Positions 26,854 to 35,681 of a stretch of DNA of 64,000 nucleotides are shown here, piece by piece. The DNA is from Siphonobacter sp. BAB-5405 (GTDB lineage Bacteria; Bacteroidota; Bacteroidia; Cytophagales; Spirosomataceae), in the NCBI RefSeq assembly GCF_002872335.1, contig NZ_NJAG01000003.1, forward strand, positions 121,901 to 185,900, given 5' to 3'. The notes under the pieces were generated by a model, which worked only from the letters and a program-made list of their open reading frames with translations, made no database searches and was not told the DNA's origin. Every line of letters begins with the position of its first letter. The first letter of the stretch is position 1. Both the position numbers and the translations under genes were made by a program.

Positions 26854-27001
26854 CAGAAATTTAAGGTTAGCAGAACGTGATTCAATACTTTAAAAGTACC
26901 AAAGTCTGACCAGATGTACTCCATCACCCATGGAGTAGCGTACGTTTCATTAAAAAAACTTAAAACTTTGTTGTAAAAATCATAAATAAATGGGAGAGGC
27001 G

Positions 27002-27032
27002 TTTGGTTAGCAGAAGGATTGTCATACATTTG
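27002..27032 (+). promoter_or_regulatory. Promoter of the small membrane protein gene
   Basis: TTTG at 27002-27005, a 19-base gap, then TACATTTG at 27025-27032 match both parts of the Bacteroidota promoter consensus. The predicted start of transcription near 27039 leaves a 27-base leader before the ATG at 27066. Confidence 0.7.
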
Positions 27033-27065
27033 TTTTACACCCTTTTCACCAAAACTCTTACGTCT

Positions 27066-27329
27066 ATGCTTGTGTTAACGATTGTTTTATTGAGCTTGAT
27101 AGCCTTAGGGTGGATGGAGCGAAAAACGCTCCGTGCGAATCTACTCATTGTACAGCCTGCACAGGCCGGACGAATGATCGCAGCCGTAGGAGTAGCCTTG
27201 GGTTTGTTAGTAGGTTTGCATTACTTCATTAGCGAACATCGGTTTGAACGAAATAATGCCGCTAAAATCATTCATCATCAAAGTGGCGTTCAGCAGCACG
27301 TAGCCATGGCTTTGAAAAAAGTACGCTAA
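27066..27329 (+). CDS. Small two-helix membrane protein of unknown function
   Basis: This 87-residue protein has two hydrophobic segments: residues about 1-16 (LVLTIVLLSLIALGW) and 38-52 (MIAAVGVALGLLVGL). Between them lies a basic stretch (ERKTLRANLL), and a polar, His-rich tail follows (EHRFERNNAAKIIHHQSG). I do not recognise the family. The frame is also open from 27003, but the matching promoter overlaps that region, so the ATG at 27066 is the real start. It is a single-gene unit ending in its own terminator, divergent from the PIG-L gene. Confidence 0.65.
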   Translation: MLVLTIVLLSLIALGWMERKTLRANLLIVQPAQAGRMIAAVGVALGLLVGLHYFISEHRFERNNAAKIIHHQSGVQQHVAMALKKVR

Positions 27330-27920
27330 ATTCAATTCATAAAAGAACAAAACCTGGTTCAGAAACTAGAGACAATAAGTAACAAATGTAACGGTGTCAC
27401 ACTTAACCTCTAAACTAATTTACGGCGTATCCAAGCTATTTGTATAAAGAAAAAGCAGCCCCAAAGGCTGCTTTTTTCGTGGCTTATTGGTCGTTTCATA
27501 ATCTGACAGAAAGAAACTTGTTAAATAAATATATCGATATTAAAGGTACCCATGGGCATTGATCCAGCGAGTAATAACGTCTTCATTGACTGAGTACTGG
27601 AAAGAATTGCTTGATTTTAGATAAGGGAATTAAGCAAACATAAAACCCAATACACGTAAATAATCGTAAGTAATTTTTGTAGCGTTCTTTTCTACAAGTA
27701 GGCCTGTAAGTTCAGGAGTTAGCGAAGTGGAATAATTTTTTTTAACAAGTTCACTCGATTTTACGCAGGCTTCAATATCCACGCCAGTCCTGAGCTTTAA
27801 AAGACTATTTATAATACAAATTACCTGCGAATCTTGCCGACGCTATCTGACATTTACTGAGTGTTTAGGATACGTATTAAGAAAAATGGTAGTGCATCTA
27901 TTTGCTCTGATACTCGTTCT
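27330..27920. other. Gene-free AT-rich stretch before susC
   Basis: Apart from the terminator at 27454-27477 I see only AT-rich sequence here. No reading frame looks coding, and I found no matched promoter pair for the SusC gene, which may use an alternative sigma factor or a distant promoter. Confidence 0.5.
27454..27477 (+). terminator. Terminator hairpin after the small membrane protein gene
   Basis: agcagcc/ggctgct pair over a 5-base loop and are followed by TTTTTT. It lies about 125 bases after the stop codon. Confidence 0.8.
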
Positions 27921-30900
27921 ATGGAACCTCTTCAACCCCTTGAAAAAGTCCGGCCCAAAACCGGTTCTTTCATCGTTTGTGCCAGCCTTTTACTCGGTAT
28001 AATCCTGACCGATGAGGTACAGGCTCAGCAAACGAAACCGGATTCACTGGCAAAGCCGGATACGCTGGTTCTCCCAGTACCCAAAGCCGATACGATTACC
28101 AAACCACGCGTTCGACCCGACTCAACGCCTACGCCCCGCCGGGTAATTCAACAGGATAGTCTGGTGATTCCATCCAACACAGTTCCGAAACCAGCGGTTC
28201 GGCCTGATTCGGTCAAAACACCCCGCCGCGTCACCCAATCCGATCGTTTAGTCATTCCTACAGACACAATTCCTAAACCGGCTAATGTACCTAAGCCAGC
28301 CCATACAACGAAACCCGTAGCGGCAGATTCACTACCTGTAACGCCGCCAAATGCCCAGGTTGCAGCGGATAGTTTGACCGGCGGACGCTTCGTAAAAGGC
28401 CGGGTTACGGACGAAAAATCGGGTGGCCTGCCCGGCGTAGGAATCACGGTTAAAAACACAAAAATCCAAACGATTACCAATACCGATGGTTCGTACCAGT
28501 TAAAAGTACCCAATGATCAGGCCATCCTGGTCTTTAGCTTCACCGGGTACAAACCTCAGGAACAACCCGTGAATCGACGCCCTGTACTCAATGTACGATT
28601 GGTGCCGGACGTAAAGGCCCTCAACGAAGTCGTTGTCGTAGGGTATGGTACGCAAAGCAAAAGAGATCTGGCTACGGCTACTTCCCGGGTCGCCGCTACG
28701 GAGATCAAAACGGCCGTTGTCAATACCGTCGATCAGGCTTTGCAGGGGCGGGTTACGGGCGTACAGGTAACGGAAACTTCCGGCGAACCCGGAGCGGCAA
28801 CCGTCGTACGGATTCGGGGCAATAACTCGTTGAGCGGAAACAACGAACCATTGTACGTGATTGACGGCTTTCCGATGCCGCCGTACCGCGAAGCTTCGGC
28901 CAACTTTACCGGAGCCTATGCCCAGAATGGACTTTACGGCATCAATCCAAACGACATCGAAAGCATGGAAGTGTTGAAAGATGCCGCGGCTACGGCCATT
29001 TACGGTTCCCGGGGAGCGAATGGAGTGATCCTTATCACTACGAAAACGGGTAAACGCGGGGAAGGACGGGTAGAGCTGGTCAACCGTACCTCGTTCGGAC
29101 AGATTTCGAATCCCATTCGTATGATGAACAGTCGGCAATACGCGGAGATCATGAATGAATCCTACGCTCTGACAAACCGGGAAGCACCCTTTAAAGATCT
29201 GAATGCACCTTTGACCAATACTGACTGGGTGAAAGCCATTACGCAGCCCAGCTTCCGGCAGGACATTACGCTGGGCGTTTCCGGCGGTAGTGCCAAGTCA
29301 TCGTATTACATTTCCGGCAACTACCTGTTCGAACGCGGTACCATTATCAATTCTGATAATAACCGGGCCAGCTTACGGGCGAACATCAATACAGATGTGA
29401 ATGACTGGTATACCCTTCGGGGGCAGTTGTCGTTTGTACGACAAAAGTCCAACCGGGCGATCACGTCCGGACGGGCCTGGCCTAATTCCGGTGGTCTGCT
29501 GGATGGCTTGAAAGCCCCGCCAACTATTGAGCTGAATTACCTGGGTTTTAACAGCTCGGGCATTCCCGGATATTCGGGCTACTACTTTGCAAATCCCTAT
29601 AATGAGTTAACGTTTAAGACGGACGTTTCGCAAAATGACTACTCCGTCATCAATCTGGAAAACTGGTTTACAATCGCTAAAGGCTTACAATTCGTCGTCA
29701 GCTTAGGAACGAACCAGAACCTCACCCGGCGGCAGGTCTTTCTACCCCCGACTACCGCGGAAGGATACGCCTCGAAAGGAAGCGGGAGCAGCGGGCTGGC
29801 CAATACCTATAGCTACAACGTAAACGCCTATTTTCTGTACGAAAAAACCTTCGCCGAAAAACACTACCTCAATACAACGCTGGGGGGGGAATACAACAGC
29901 CAGATTTTCGAACAGCTCAATACCATTTCCAGCGGTTACGCCATTCCGGCGTTTGGCGTGGATAACATTGGCAGTGCCCAGAATCAGAGTATCGGCTCAT
30001 TCAAGGAAACCCGAACGCTGCAATCGGCTTTTGTGCGGGTCAATTATTCCTTCAAAAGCAAGTACGTGCTGAATACTTCCCTGCGGCTGGATGGAGCTTC
30101 TCCTTTCGCCCAGAACAAGAAATACGGCCTCTTTCCGGCAGTAGCTCTGGCCTGGAATCTGAACGAAGAAGGCTTCATGAAAAACGTAAAATTCGTGTCG
30201 AATGCCAAATTCCGGGTTTCTTACGGCGAAACGGGAAGTCAGGCCATTGGGCCTTATTCCTCGCTCACGCAGTTTTACAGCGGTTTCTATCAGTATGGGC
30301 AGGAGGGAGCCATTGGAACGAGCTTGTACTCCACCACGATCGGTAACCCCAACCTTTCCTGGGAACGCACCCGGCAACTTAATGCAGGTTTAGATTTCAA
30401 CTCCGCCAACGACCGCTTTGTATTTAGCTTTGATTTCTACAACAAGCGTACGCTGGGTCTTTTGCAGCCACGTACGCTGCCCTCGCAGTCGGGCGTGAGT
30501 ACTATCCTTGACAATTACGGTTCGATGGAAAACCGGGGCGTGGAAGTCAGTGTACAGGCGAATATCATCCAGAAGAAAAACCTGGTATGGTCTTCCCGGC
30601 TGAACGTCTCCCGAAACATCAACACACTGCTGGATTTAGGGGAACGCAAGACGCCCGATTACGTCAACATCAGTGGAAACCTGCTGGGCGGTACTTCGGG
30701 TATTCTGATACCGGGACAGCAGGTGGGACAGTTTTACGGGTTACGAGTTATTGGACTGGCTCAGCCCTCGGACTTTACGAACGAAGGTACTCCCCAGTAT
30801 CCTTACGCCATTCTCAGTGATCAGATTCCGGGAACGTGGAAGTATCAGGACTTGAATAATGATGGTAAGATCGACGCCAACGATCGGCAGGTAATCGGAA

Positions 30901-31415
30901 AGTCCAACCCGGATTTTATTTTCGGCTGGACAAATGATTTCACCTGGAAGAACCTGAGTGTAACCGCCTTCTTCACGGGTTCGGTTGGAAATGATGTATT
31001 GAACCTGACGCGTTTTTACCTGAATAATGGTCTGCTGGATTACCAGGGGGTCATCTTCAACCAAACCGAAGACTGGTACTACAACCGCTGGACTGCCGAT
31101 AGGCCCCATAACAACGTCCGATATCCGAGTACCCAACGCGGCATCAGTTCGAGCGACATCAATTCGGCAATTCTGGAAGATGGCAGTTTTGTTCGGCTGA
31201 AGATGCTAACGATTTCGTACGGTTTTCCGAAAATCGGACCGGTCAAAAACCCTCGGTTATTCGTAACGGGTACCAACTTGTTCACGCTGACCAAGTACAC
31301 GGGTTTCGATCCCGAAGTAAGTTCCTTCAACCAATCACTCTTACAGCAGGGCATTGATTACGGAGCCTATCCGGCCCAAAAGTCTTTTACGATTGGATTG
31401 TCCTGTAATTTTTAA
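27921..31415 (+). CDS. SusC/RagA-type TonB-linked outer-membrane transporter
   Basis: The 1164-residue protein has a signal peptide within residues 1-36, then an unusual Pro/Asp/Thr-rich stretch to about 150. This holds a 29-residue unit repeated in tandem (28110-28196 and 28197-28283, sharing PRRV, LVIP and PKPA). A carboxypeptidase-regulatory-like domain follows (GRVTDEKSGGLPGVGITVK), then the TonB-box-like ALNEVVVVGYGTQ, plug (VRIRGNNSLSGNNEPLYVID) and a 22-strand barrel ending in SCNF. The family imports glycans or peptides together with a SusD lipoprotein. The ATG at 27921 is preferred over a GTG 20 codons upstream. Its stop overlaps the SusD start by one base. The substrate is not evident from the neighbours. 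Confidence 0.93.
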   Translation: MEPLQPLEKVRPKTGSFIVCASLLLGIILTDEVQAQQTKPDSLAKPDTLVLPVPKADTITKPRVRPDSTPTPRRVIQQDSLVIPSNTVPKPAVRPDSVKTPRRVTQSDRLVIPTDTIPKPANVPKPAHTTKPVAADSLPVTPPNAQVAADSLTGGRFVKGRVTDEKSGGLPGVGITVKNTKIQTITNTDGSYQLKVPNDQAILVFSFTGYKPQEQPVNRRPVLNVRLVPDVKALNEVVVVGYGTQSKRDLATATSRVAATEIKTAVVNTVDQALQGRVTGVQVTETSGEPGAATVVRIRGNNSLSGNNEPLYVIDGFPMPPYREASANFTGAYAQNGLYGINPNDIESMEVLKDAAATAIYGSRGANGVILITTKTGKRGEGRVELVNRTSFGQISNPIRMMNSRQYAEIMNESYALTNREAPFKDLNAPLTNTDWVKAITQPSFRQDITLGVSGGSAKSSYYISGNYLFERGTIINSDNNRASLRANINTDVNDWYTLRGQLSFVRQKSNRAITSGRAWPNSGGLLDGLKAPPTIELNYLGFNSSGIPGYSGYYFANPYNELTFKTDVSQNDYSVINLENWFTIAKGLQFVVSLGTNQNLTRRQVFLPPTTAEGYASKGSGSSGLANTYSYNVNAYFLYEKTFAEKHYLNTTLGGEYNSQIFEQLNTISSGYAIPAFGVDNIGSAQNQSIGSFKETRTLQSAFVRVNYSFKSKYVLNTSLRLDGASPFAQNKKYGLFPAVALAWNLNEEGFMKNVKFVSNAKFRVSYGETGSQAIGPYSSLTQFYSGFYQYGQEGAIGTSLYSTTIGNPNLSWERTRQLNAGLDFNSANDRFVFSFDFYNKRTLGLLQPRTLPSQSGVSTILDNYGSMENRGVEVSVQANIIQKKNLVWSSRLNVSRNINTLLDLGERKTPDYVNISGNLLGGTSGILIPGQQVGQFYGLRVIGLAQPSDFTNEGTPQYPYAILSDQIPGTWKYQDLNNDGKIDANDRQVIGKSNPDFIFGWTNDFTWKNLSVTAFFTGSVGNDVLNLTRFYLNNGLLDYQGVIFNQTEDWYYNRWTADRPHNNVRYPSTQRGISSSDINSAILEDGSFVRLKMLTISYGFPKIGPVKNPRLFVTGTNLFTLTKYTGFDPEVSSFNQSLLQQGIDYGAYPAQKSFTIGLSCNF
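28110..28283 (+). repeat. Two-unit coding repeat in the SusC N-terminal region
   Basis: Two 87-base units encode 29-residue copies that begin VRPDS and end PKPA, diverged at the DNA level. They form part of a low-complexity linker between the signal peptide and the first folded domain. Confidence 0.85.
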
Positions 31416-33007
31416 TGAGCCAACCTATGAAATCAATAATCTTTGCTTTAAGCCTGCTCACCTTCGGGCTGGTGGCCTGTCGGGATAATCTGAAGGAAGC
31501 ACCCTTTTCATCGCTTTCCGAAGATCAGGTATTCAGCGATGAAGAGGGCTTGAGTAAGGCAACGCTCGGCGTGTATCAAATCTGGACTTCGGCCAACTAT
31601 GCAGACGTCTGGAGTCGCTTTATTCTGAGTGAAGCCGGACAACGCTACACCACGGGCGGCATTCTCGGTCCCGGTGGCGACCCTTTCTATCGCTATGGGC
31701 ATTTACCTTCGGCGGGTGCTTTTGATGCCGTGTGGAGCCGCATGTACAAGGTAGTGTACCGGGCTAACATCGTGATTGATAATGCCCGTCGGGCAGTAAC
31801 TAACGACACCCTGGCAACGCCCTACATCGCCGAGGCCCGCTTCTTACGCGGCTATGCGTACTTCAATCTGGTGCGGGATTTCGGCAGCGTTCCCCTGCTA
31901 TTACGACAGATTATTTCACTCAACGACCGGGACCTGATTTATGCTCCGAAGGCAACCACGGAGGAAATTTACGCGGCTATTGTCGAGGATCTGACGTTCG
32001 CAGAGAACAACCTGCCCGATCAGTGGACGGGTGAAAACCTGGGCCGCGTTTCGGCGGGTACGGCCAAGGCCATGCTGGGTAAAGTCTATTTACAGATGGC
32101 GGGCCGCCCCCTGAACAAAACGGAATACTACCAGCGGGCTGCCGAGAAATTACAGGAGGTAGTAGGAGCGGAAAACGAAGCGAAGTACAACTTCGGGCTC
32201 ATGGACGATTTTCGGGACGTGTTCTCACTCGAGAATGAACGCAACAAGGAGCTGGTTCTATCCTTCGGTTATTTCATCAATTCCTCGAATCCGAACGGGA
32301 ACATCTTTCCATTTAATCTTTTTCCGCGAGGATTAGTGAATGGGGATGAACAAACGGGTTTTGGCTATACCTACGATTTCTACAAACTTTACGAAAAAGC
32401 CGATACCCGGCGGGACTTTACGCTGGTCGATCGCTACGTATTTCGGGGTGTGGCGAATGGTGGGGCTCAGCCGGGCGACAGCATCATTTATGACCCGCAA
32501 ACCTGGCATTACCGGGTGAAACGTACGGGTGAAATTTTCCTGCAAAGCAATTTTGAATGTGGCGTGGCGTATGGAAAACTGGCCCGGGTCGCTCGCCCGG
32601 AAGGATCGCCCGCCCAGGGCTACAGCTCGGATTTGATTGAACTGCGGTTCTCGGACGTACTGCTTGGTCTGGCGGAAGCCTACGTCGAAACGGGGAAACC
32701 TGCTCAGGCTTTGCCGCTCTTGAACCGCGTACGAAGCCGGGCCAAAGCGACCTTAGTACGAGCCAGTGATGTGGCTTCCTTGAGGCAGGCGATTCGCCGG
32801 GAACGACGGCTGGAATTGACGGGAGAATTCAATACCGTTTATGACATCCGCCGTTGGGGAACGCTGAAGGAAGAAATGGACGCGATCACGCCCCGGCAGA
32901 TTATCAACAGCGTACTGACTCCGTACAATGCTAAATTTGAAATTTATCCGATTCCGCAATCACAACTCGATGCGAATCCCAATTTGCGACAGAACGATGG
33001 TTGGTAG
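31415..33007 (+). CDS. SusD/RagB-type outer-membrane lipoprotein
   Basis: The 530-residue protein is a surface lipoprotein that lids its SusC partner. The signal peptide ends in the lipobox LVAC (KSIIFALSLLTFGLVAC), so the mature protein starts at that Cys. Helical TPR-like segments carry the SusD signatures AEARFLRGYAYFNLVRDFG and, near the end, RRERRLELTGEFNTVYDIRRWG. The ATG overlaps the SusC stop in TAATG; a second ATG four codons later would also give a good signal peptide. No glycosidase follows: the next gene is a convergent CocE-type hydrolase, so this is an isolated SusCD pair. Confidence 0.93.
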   Translation: MSQPMKSIIFALSLLTFGLVACRDNLKEAPFSSLSEDQVFSDEEGLSKATLGVYQIWTSANYADVWSRFILSEAGQRYTTGGILGPGGDPFYRYGHLPSAGAFDAVWSRMYKVVYRANIVIDNARRAVTNDTLATPYIAEARFLRGYAYFNLVRDFGSVPLLLRQIISLNDRDLIYAPKATTEEIYAAIVEDLTFAENNLPDQWTGENLGRVSAGTAKAMLGKVYLQMAGRPLNKTEYYQRAAEKLQEVVGAENEAKYNFGLMDDFRDVFSLENERNKELVLSFGYFINSSNPNGNIFPFNLFPRGLVNGDEQTGFGYTYDFYKLYEKADTRRDFTLVDRYVFRGVANGGAQPGDSIIYDPQTWHYRVKRTGEIFLQSNFECGVAYGKLARVARPEGSPAQGYSSDLIELRFSDVLLGLAEAYVETGKPAQALPLLNRVRSRAKATLVRASDVASLRQAIRRERRLELTGEFNTVYDIRRWGTLKEEMDAITPRQIINSVLTPYNAKFEIYPIPQSQLDANPNLRQNDGW

Positions 33008-33010
33008 AAA

Positions 33011-33059
33011 CACCAAGAAAAAGCCGATGGTTGTTACAACCATCGGCTTTTTCTTGGTG
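33011..33059. terminator. Long perfect palindrome, bidirectional terminator
   Basis: A 49-base perfect palindrome is centred on 33035 with 24-base arms. It contains an inner A-run on the left and T-run on the right, so it can stop both the SusD transcript and the minus-strand CocE-type gene, which ends 12 bases away. Confidence 0.85.
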
Positions 33060-33070
33060 CTAACGCGAAA

Positions 33071-34942
33071 CTATTTCTTCAGGATCGGCAGCAGAATTTG
33101 ACTGGCAGCCGTACTGTTATGAAATACTTTGATGTTTGCCTTTTGAAAGTCAGAATCCTTGGCCTGATAGATGTCCACAAACTTCTGCGGATTGCGATCC
33201 ACCAGTGGGAACCAGCTACTTTGAATCTGTACCATGATCCGGTGGCCTTTTTTGAAGGTATGAGCCACGTCGGGCAAGGCGTATTTCACCTGCGTTACTT
33301 CATTGGGTACAAAGGCTTCCGGCTTCTCGAAACTCTTCCGGAAACGACCCCGCATCACTTCACCGCGTACCAGCATTTGGTAGCCATTCATAATGTAGGA
33401 ATCTTTATTGGTGTACTGGAAATCGTCGGGAAATACGTCGATGAGTTTTACCACGAAATCAGCATCTGTACTGCTCAGAGCAACTTGTAAGTCGGCCAGG
33501 AGCGTACCCGCCAGCGTAACATTTTCGGTGAGTTCATCCGTCTTGAATACCAGTACATCGGGGCGAATGGCGGCAAATCGCTGATCGTCCGTCATATATT
33601 CCCGCGTACGGGAGCTTTTCACCCCTTCTGCGTAGGGAACGGGTTTCGCCGGATCACTTACGTATTCGGTAAAGGTACCGGGAGCGTTCGGCTGTTTAAA
33701 GCTCAGTTTGCCGTTCGCCTGGAGGTACAGCGGCGTTTCGGTAATGCCCTTGGGAGGCCATACATCAAAGGTTTGCCATTGGTTTTCTCCGGTAAAGAAA
33801 ATCGTAGCTTCTTTGAAGGAGGCAACCGAACCTTTGCCTTTCAGGTAGTAATTAAAGAAGGGTACTTCCACTTTTTCGGCGTAATACGTACTGGTAGCAC
33901 TACCAAACTGCACGTTCCCCAGGGAAGAACCATCGCTGCCGCGACCTGCCCACTGGCCGTGGAACCAGGGACCCATGATGATCTTATTGTCATTTTTGGC
34001 TTTCTTCTCGATGGCCTGATAGGTGGTCCAGGCACCAAAGCAATCTTCGGCGTCGAACAGGCCTCCGACGACCAGTGTCGCAATGCCCGCGGGTACTTTA
34101 TCCGCGAAATTGCGAACGTTACGGGCTTTCCACCAGGCATCCATATTGGGGTGCTGCATCATTTCACTCCAGAAACGTACGCTGTCGCCAGCCATTTTCG
34201 TGAAATTCGGTAAGGCTCCCGTCCGCAGAAAAAAGTCGTAGCTATCGTCCGTAGGCAGGGTCATGCCTTTCGGTCCGACGCTGGTGGGTTTAGGATGCGG
34301 ATAACCGAAGCCCCGGGCGACGTAAAAGTTGAAGGCATCCATGAGCATAAAGGCTCCGTTGTGGTGAAAATCGTCACCTAAGAACCAATCCGTTACCGGA
34401 GCCTGCGGGCTGGCTGCCTTGAGGGCCGGATGATTACTAAGGGCGGCCATCGTCGAGTAAAAGCCGGGATAAGAAATACCAAATACGCCTACTTTCTGGT
34501 TGTTGTTGGGCAGGTTTTTGACGAGCCAGTCGATGGTATCGTAGGTATCACTGGCTTCGTCAACGTCGGTTTTAGCTTTTTTGCTGGGATTAAAAGGCCG
34601 GACATCTTCAAAGACGCCCTCGCTCATCCAGCGACCCCGTACGTCCTGAATCACCATGATATATCCTTCTTTCAGGTACTCTTTGTAATGGTTGACGTAA
34701 AAAGGCCGATACACATCCGCACCGTAGGGGGCACAGGAGTAGGGCGTCCGGGTCATCAAAATAGGATGTTTTTCGGACTGATCTTTCGGCAGGTAAATGG
34801 AAGTGAAGAGGCGAGTCCCATCTCGCATCGGAATGTACTGCTCCAGCTTGGTGTAGTTGTTGCGGTACCAGGTAGAGTCGGCGTTCTGAGCCTGAGCCAA
34901 CAGGGGTAACAGCCATACCAGTAAGGTACGAAGGTGTTTCAT
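33071..34942 (-). CDS. Exported CocE/NonD-family hydrolase
   Basis: The 623-residue protein has a signal peptide (MKHLRTLLVWLLPLLAQA). It has the X-Pro dipeptidyl-peptidase (S15)/CocE fold: nucleophile Ser157 in GISYPG, Asp297 in LFDAED and His328 in PWFHGQW. A C-terminal jelly-roll domain follows (about 400-620). Relatives hydrolyse cocaine, glutaryl-7-aminocephalosporanic acid or alpha-amino-acid esters, and many Bacteroidota copies are uncharacterised exported peptidases or esterases. It is convergent with the SusCD pair; if linked, the transported substrate could be a peptide or ester rather than a glycan, but that is speculation. Confidence 0.88.
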   Translation of the reverse strand: MKHLRTLLVWLLPLLAQAQNADSTWYRNNYTKLEQYIPMRDGTRLFTSIYLPKDQSEKHPILMTRTPYSCAPYGADVYRPFYVNHYKEYLKEGYIMVIQDVRGRWMSEGVFEDVRPFNPSKKAKTDVDEASDTYDTIDWLVKNLPNNNQKVGVFGISYPGFYSTMAALSNHPALKAASPQAPVTDWFLGDDFHHNGAFMLMDAFNFYVARGFGYPHPKPTSVGPKGMTLPTDDSYDFFLRTGALPNFTKMAGDSVRFWSEMMQHPNMDAWWKARNVRNFADKVPAGIATLVVGGLFDAEDCFGAWTTYQAIEKKAKNDNKIIMGPWFHGQWAGRGSDGSSLGNVQFGSATSTYYAEKVEVPFFNYYLKGKGSVASFKEATIFFTGENQWQTFDVWPPKGITETPLYLQANGKLSFKQPNAPGTFTEYVSDPAKPVPYAEGVKSSRTREYMTDDQRFAAIRPDVLVFKTDELTENVTLAGTLLADLQVALSSTDADFVVKLIDVFPDDFQYTNKDSYIMNGYQMLVRGEVMRGRFRKSFEKPEAFVPNEVTQVKYALPDVAHTFKKGHRIMVQIQSSWFPLVDRNPQKFVDIYQAKDSDFQKANIKVFHNSTAASQILLPILKK

Positions 34943-35034
34943 AAAAGGTAGGTTTGTAAGAGAAGAAACGAAAACGTGAAGTTACACGGATTTGGTACGA
35001 TTAAAGCGAATACCGATTTTGAAATTTTAGCCAT

Positions 35035-35060
35035 AAAAAAAGCCCGACCGAAGCCGGGCT
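35035..35060 (-). terminator. Terminator of the prs-rplY unit
   Basis: agcccg/cgggct (35041-35046 with 35055-35060) form the stem. On the minus strand it is followed by TTTTTT, 25 bases past the rplY stop. Confidence 0.75.
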
Positions 35061-35084
35061 TTTTCAGCAGAAAGTCTGAAAAGA

Positions 35085-35639
35085 CTATTTTCCACGCAGT
35101 GAACGAGGGATATCGATCGTAGCGATAGGAAGACTTCTCGCGTTCAGGATTTCAACGTTTTCAACGTTTACTTCGGCAACCCGTACGGATTTACCCAAGT
35201 CAAGTCCTTCGATGCTTACTTCTACGAAATCAGGGATGTTTTCAGCCTGACCACGCAGCGTAATTTTACGGAGTTTCTGAACCAGTTTACCCCCTTTGAT
35301 AACCCCTGGAGAGTTACCTACGAATTTCACAGGAACGTTTACCTTGATAGGCTTGTCCGTGATTTCCAGGAAGTCAGCGTGCAGCAGTGCATCGTTAACG
35401 GGGTGGAATTGCGTGTCCTGAAGAATGGCTTTGCGAATTTCACCTTCGATGTTCAACGTTACTTCGTACGCATCGGGCGTGTACAAAAGATCACGGAACA
35501 GAATGGTAGGAGCAGAGAAGTGAATTTGCTCGCCACCTCCGTATAATACCGATGGAATAAGTCCTTCGGCCCGAAGATCTTTCGATTCTTTCTTGCCGAG
35601 ATTCGCTCTTTTAAACCCTACAATCTCGAGTTTTTTCAT
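35085..35639 (-). CDS. rplY: 50S ribosomal protein L25/general stress protein Ctc
   Basis: The 184-residue protein has the N-terminal 5S-rRNA-binding L25 domain (RANLGKKESKDLRAEGLIPSV, residues 10-30) and the extra C-terminal TL5/Ctc beta-domain. It is therefore the long form found in most bacteria outside the enterobacteria. It binds 5S rRNA in the large ribosomal subunit. The tail (ARSLPIATIDIPRSLRGK) is basic. It starts 42 bases after prs and is probably co-transcribed with it, an association common in bacteria. Confidence 0.95.
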   Translation of the reverse strand: MKKLEIVGFKRANLGKKESKDLRAEGLIPSVLYGGGEQIHFSAPTILFRDLLYTPDAYEVTLNIEGEIRKAILQDTQFHPVNDALLHADFLEITDKPIKVNVPVKFVGNSPGVIKGGKLVQKLRKITLRGQAENIPDFVEVSIEGLDLGKSVRVAEVNVENVEILNARSLPIATIDIPRSLRGK

Positions 35640-35681
35640 TGTGTTTGGTAATAAAAGCTCCGGGATGAACCCGAAACCGTG

